Positions 5,025-6,424 of a stretch of DNA of 6,424 nt are shown one piece after another. The notes under the pieces are model-generated. The model did not search any database and was not told where the DNA came from. It worked only from the letters and a program-made list of their open reading frames with translations. Origin of the DNA: Pseudomonadota bacterium (GTDB lineage Bacteria; Pseudomonadota; Gammaproteobacteria; Burkholderiales; Gallionellaceae). The stretch covers positions 1 to 6,424 of the forward strand of contig JAJXTL010000152.1 in assembly GCA_021783855.1 (NCBI GenBank), read 5' to 3'. Position numbers and translations under genes: made by a program. Position 1 is the first letter of the stretch. Each line of letters starts with the position of its first letter.

Positions 5025-6226
5025 ACACTTTACGTATTTACTTTTCAGCTCAATGGCGTGACAGCAGCAGCCCCTGCCCCTGGGCTTTATGCGATGAATC
5101 GGGCTCGGTATTGCAACAAGGCTTATCGCCGCTGTCTGCCATGCCTGCGACCCGTGACTGTATCGGCATCGTGTCCGCCGACCGCGTTCTGATTTTCACC
5201 ACAGCAAAGCCTCCGGGCAACAAACGTCGCTTGCAGGCCGCCCTGCCCTTCATTGCCGAGGAGTACACGCTGACCGACCCCGACGATATTCACGCTGTTC
5301 CCATGACCTGTTCGGAACCCGGCACGATAGCGGTGTCTGTCATGACAAAGTCCTGGCTGAAACAAATCGTTACCGCAACCACTGCGGCGGGCCTGCCGCT
5401 GCGCCGTCTGGTTGCAGAAACTCTGATACCCGTTTTGCCAGGCGACTCATGGACGCTCATCCGGGATGGCCAGAACGGATTTTTGCGCACCTCACTCACT
5501 ACCGGACTGGCGCTCGACAGCGGCACGCAGGAAACCCCGCCGCTGGCATTGATGCTCAGCCTGACTGCCGCAGGCATATACCTGCCACGTCAGATTGAGT
5601 TGCGTTGTGTCGGGCCGGAAACCTCTCTTCCTTCATGGAGTTTACCCGTCCCGCTGGTGTCGGGCGCACCCTGGGATTGGCAGCGTGCGCCGATAAGCGA
5701 TGCGATACCCAACTTGCTGTGGGGCGACTTCACGCCGCCAACGCGCCTGTTTGACGGGCTGTCCAGGCTGCGTCCCGCCCTGTTCATTCTGCTTGCAGCC
5801 CTGGCTATAGAGGTAATCGGGACGCATATCGAGTGGTTCATGTTGGCCCGTGAAAAACACGCGCTGACGCAAAATATGGAACATATTTTTCGCAGCACCT
5901 TCGGCGATGACAGCACTCTGGTCGATGCGCCATTGCAAATGCAGCGCAATCGCGCCGCTTTACGCCATGCTGCAGGCGTGGCTGACAATGCCGATTTTCT
6001 TTCCATGCTGGATATGGCAACGCCATCACTGGGCACAGCGGTAAGCAGTTTGAACTATGAGTCGGACAGACTTGAACTCGACATTCGACTGGCCAAGGCG
6101 GCCGACTTCGATAAACTTGAGAAAAATTTGCGCAGCAGCGGCTTAACGGTTCGCACCAGCGACAGGCACGATCTGGGCAATGGCACACAGGCAAAACTGA
6201 CACTCTCACTGGAAGGCATCCGATGA
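5021..6226 (+). CDS. gspL: Type II secretion inner-membrane platform protein GspL
   Basis: GspL joins the cytoplasmic ATPase GspE to the inner-membrane platform through GspM. The 401-aa protein has the expected layout. Residues 1-240 are a cytoplasmic actin-like domain, including the stretch KRRLQAALPFIAEEYTLTDP (68-87) that corresponds to the family's 'PFxLEExL' block. One membrane helix lies at about 252-270 (PALFILLAALAIEVIG), followed by a periplasmic helix and a ferredoxin-like domain (about 330-400). Length is typical. The start is a TTG in a TTGA overlap with the preceding stop. No ATG lies nearby and the sequence is in register with family N-termini; a weak GGTGG lies 7 nt upstream. 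The TTG start may limit output relative to the pseudopilins. Confidence 0.93.
   Translation: MNTLRIYFSAQWRDSSSPCPWALCDESGSVLQQGLSPLSAMPATRDCIGIVSADRVLIFTTAKPPGNKRRLQAALPFIAEEYTLTDPDDIHAVPMTCSEPGTIAVSVMTKSWLKQIVTATTAAGLPLRRLVAETLIPVLPGDSWTLIRDGQNGFLRTSLTTGLALDSGTQETPPLALMLSLTAAGIYLPRQIELRCVGPETSLPSWSLPVPLVSGAPWDWQRAPISDAIPNLLWGDFTPPTRLFDGLSRLRPALFILLAALAIEVIGTHIEWFMLAREKHALTQNMEHIFRSTFGDDSTLVDAPLQMQRNRAALRHAAGVADNADFLSMLDMATPSLGTAVSSLNYESDRLELDIRLAKAADFDKLEKNLRSSGLTVRTSDRHDLGNGTQAKLTLSLEGIR
6211..6216 (+). promoter_or_regulatory. Ribosome binding site of gspM
   Basis: GGAAGG lies 6 nt before the ATG at 6223, inside the end of gspL. It is the best-placed ribosome site among the overlapping genes, so gspM may also initiate independently of coupling. 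Confidence 0.55.
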
Positions 6227-6424
6227 ACGCACATCTGAAAACGCTGCGCCTGCAACACTGGGATGCGCGCCCGCTGCATGAACGCCGCGCCATTATGATC
6301 GGCGCATCTTTTGTTCTGCCCCTGCTGGCCTATTTCCTGCTGTGGCAACCCGCTCATGACGCGATTGACAAACTGCGTAAAACGCTTCCCCAGCTCCGTA
6401 TGCAAGCCGAACAAATGCATCGCG
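6223..6424 (+). CDS. gspM: Type II secretion inner-membrane platform protein GspM (partial, N-terminal 67 aa)
   Basis: GspM is a bitopic inner-membrane protein that pairs with GspL and stabilises it. Only the first 67 residues are present before the window ends. They show the family's usual start: a short basic cytoplasmic tail ending in HERRAIMIG (20-28), one membrane helix at about 27-43 (MIGASFVLPLLAYFLLW), the WQP turn, and a periplasmic coiled-coil region, AIDKLRKTLPQLRMQAEQM (48-66). The start overlaps the gspL stop (ATGA at 6223-6226). The identity is supported both by sequence and by its place after gspL. Confidence 0.9.
   Translation, partial: MNAHLKTLRLQHWDARPLHERRAIMIGASFVLPLLAYFLLWQPAHDAIDKLRKTLPQLRMQAEQMHR

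Overview
The window reads as a chromosomal segment of a Gram-negative betaproteobacterium, most likely from the Nitrosomonadales (Gallionella/Sideroxydans or Nitrosomonas type). This rests on the protein families, a PAS protein style common in that group, moderate G+C, and a dispersed repeat of the 'ATTCCCGCGCAGGCGG' class. The genus is inference, since no ribosomal or other marker gene is present. All genes lie on the + strand.

Left part (1-882): the tail of a PAS-containing signalling protein (2-112) is followed by a short AT-rich palindromic element with perfect 19-bp terminal inverted repeats (155-283), which looks like a MITE. Next comes a small stand-alone protein with a coiled coil and a PAS domain (331-882). 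Both flanking genes belong to signal sensing and have no visible link to secretion.

Middle and right (883-6424): a 226-bp gap holds a good extended -10 promoter (TGC-TATAAT, 1017-1025). It is followed by a tightly packed type II secretion operon: gspG, gspH, gspI, gspJ, gspK, a membrane acyltransferase-like gene (DUF1624/HGSNAT type), gspL and gspM (cut by the window end). From gspH onward every junction is a 4-base stop/start overlap (ATGA, or TTGA before gspL), so the genes are probably translationally coupled. G is the major pseudopilin; H, I, J and K are minor pseudopilins that build and cap the pseudopilus; L and M are inner-membrane platform proteins. gspC, D, E and F are not in view.

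The most unusual features are in the pseudopilin leader peptides. The cleaved leaders of GspH, GspJ and GspK each contain inserted repetitive DNA directly upstream of the prepilin peptidase site. GspH and GspJ carry the same heptanucleotide repeat (ATCCTCG), which is open in all six frames and encodes the same heptapeptide (SSILDPR-like) in every forward frame. GspK carries a separate 133-bp palindromic dispersed repeat, giving a 58-residue leader. Leaders of GspG and GspI are of normal size. The other unusual point is the acyltransferase-like gene inserted between gspK and gspL.
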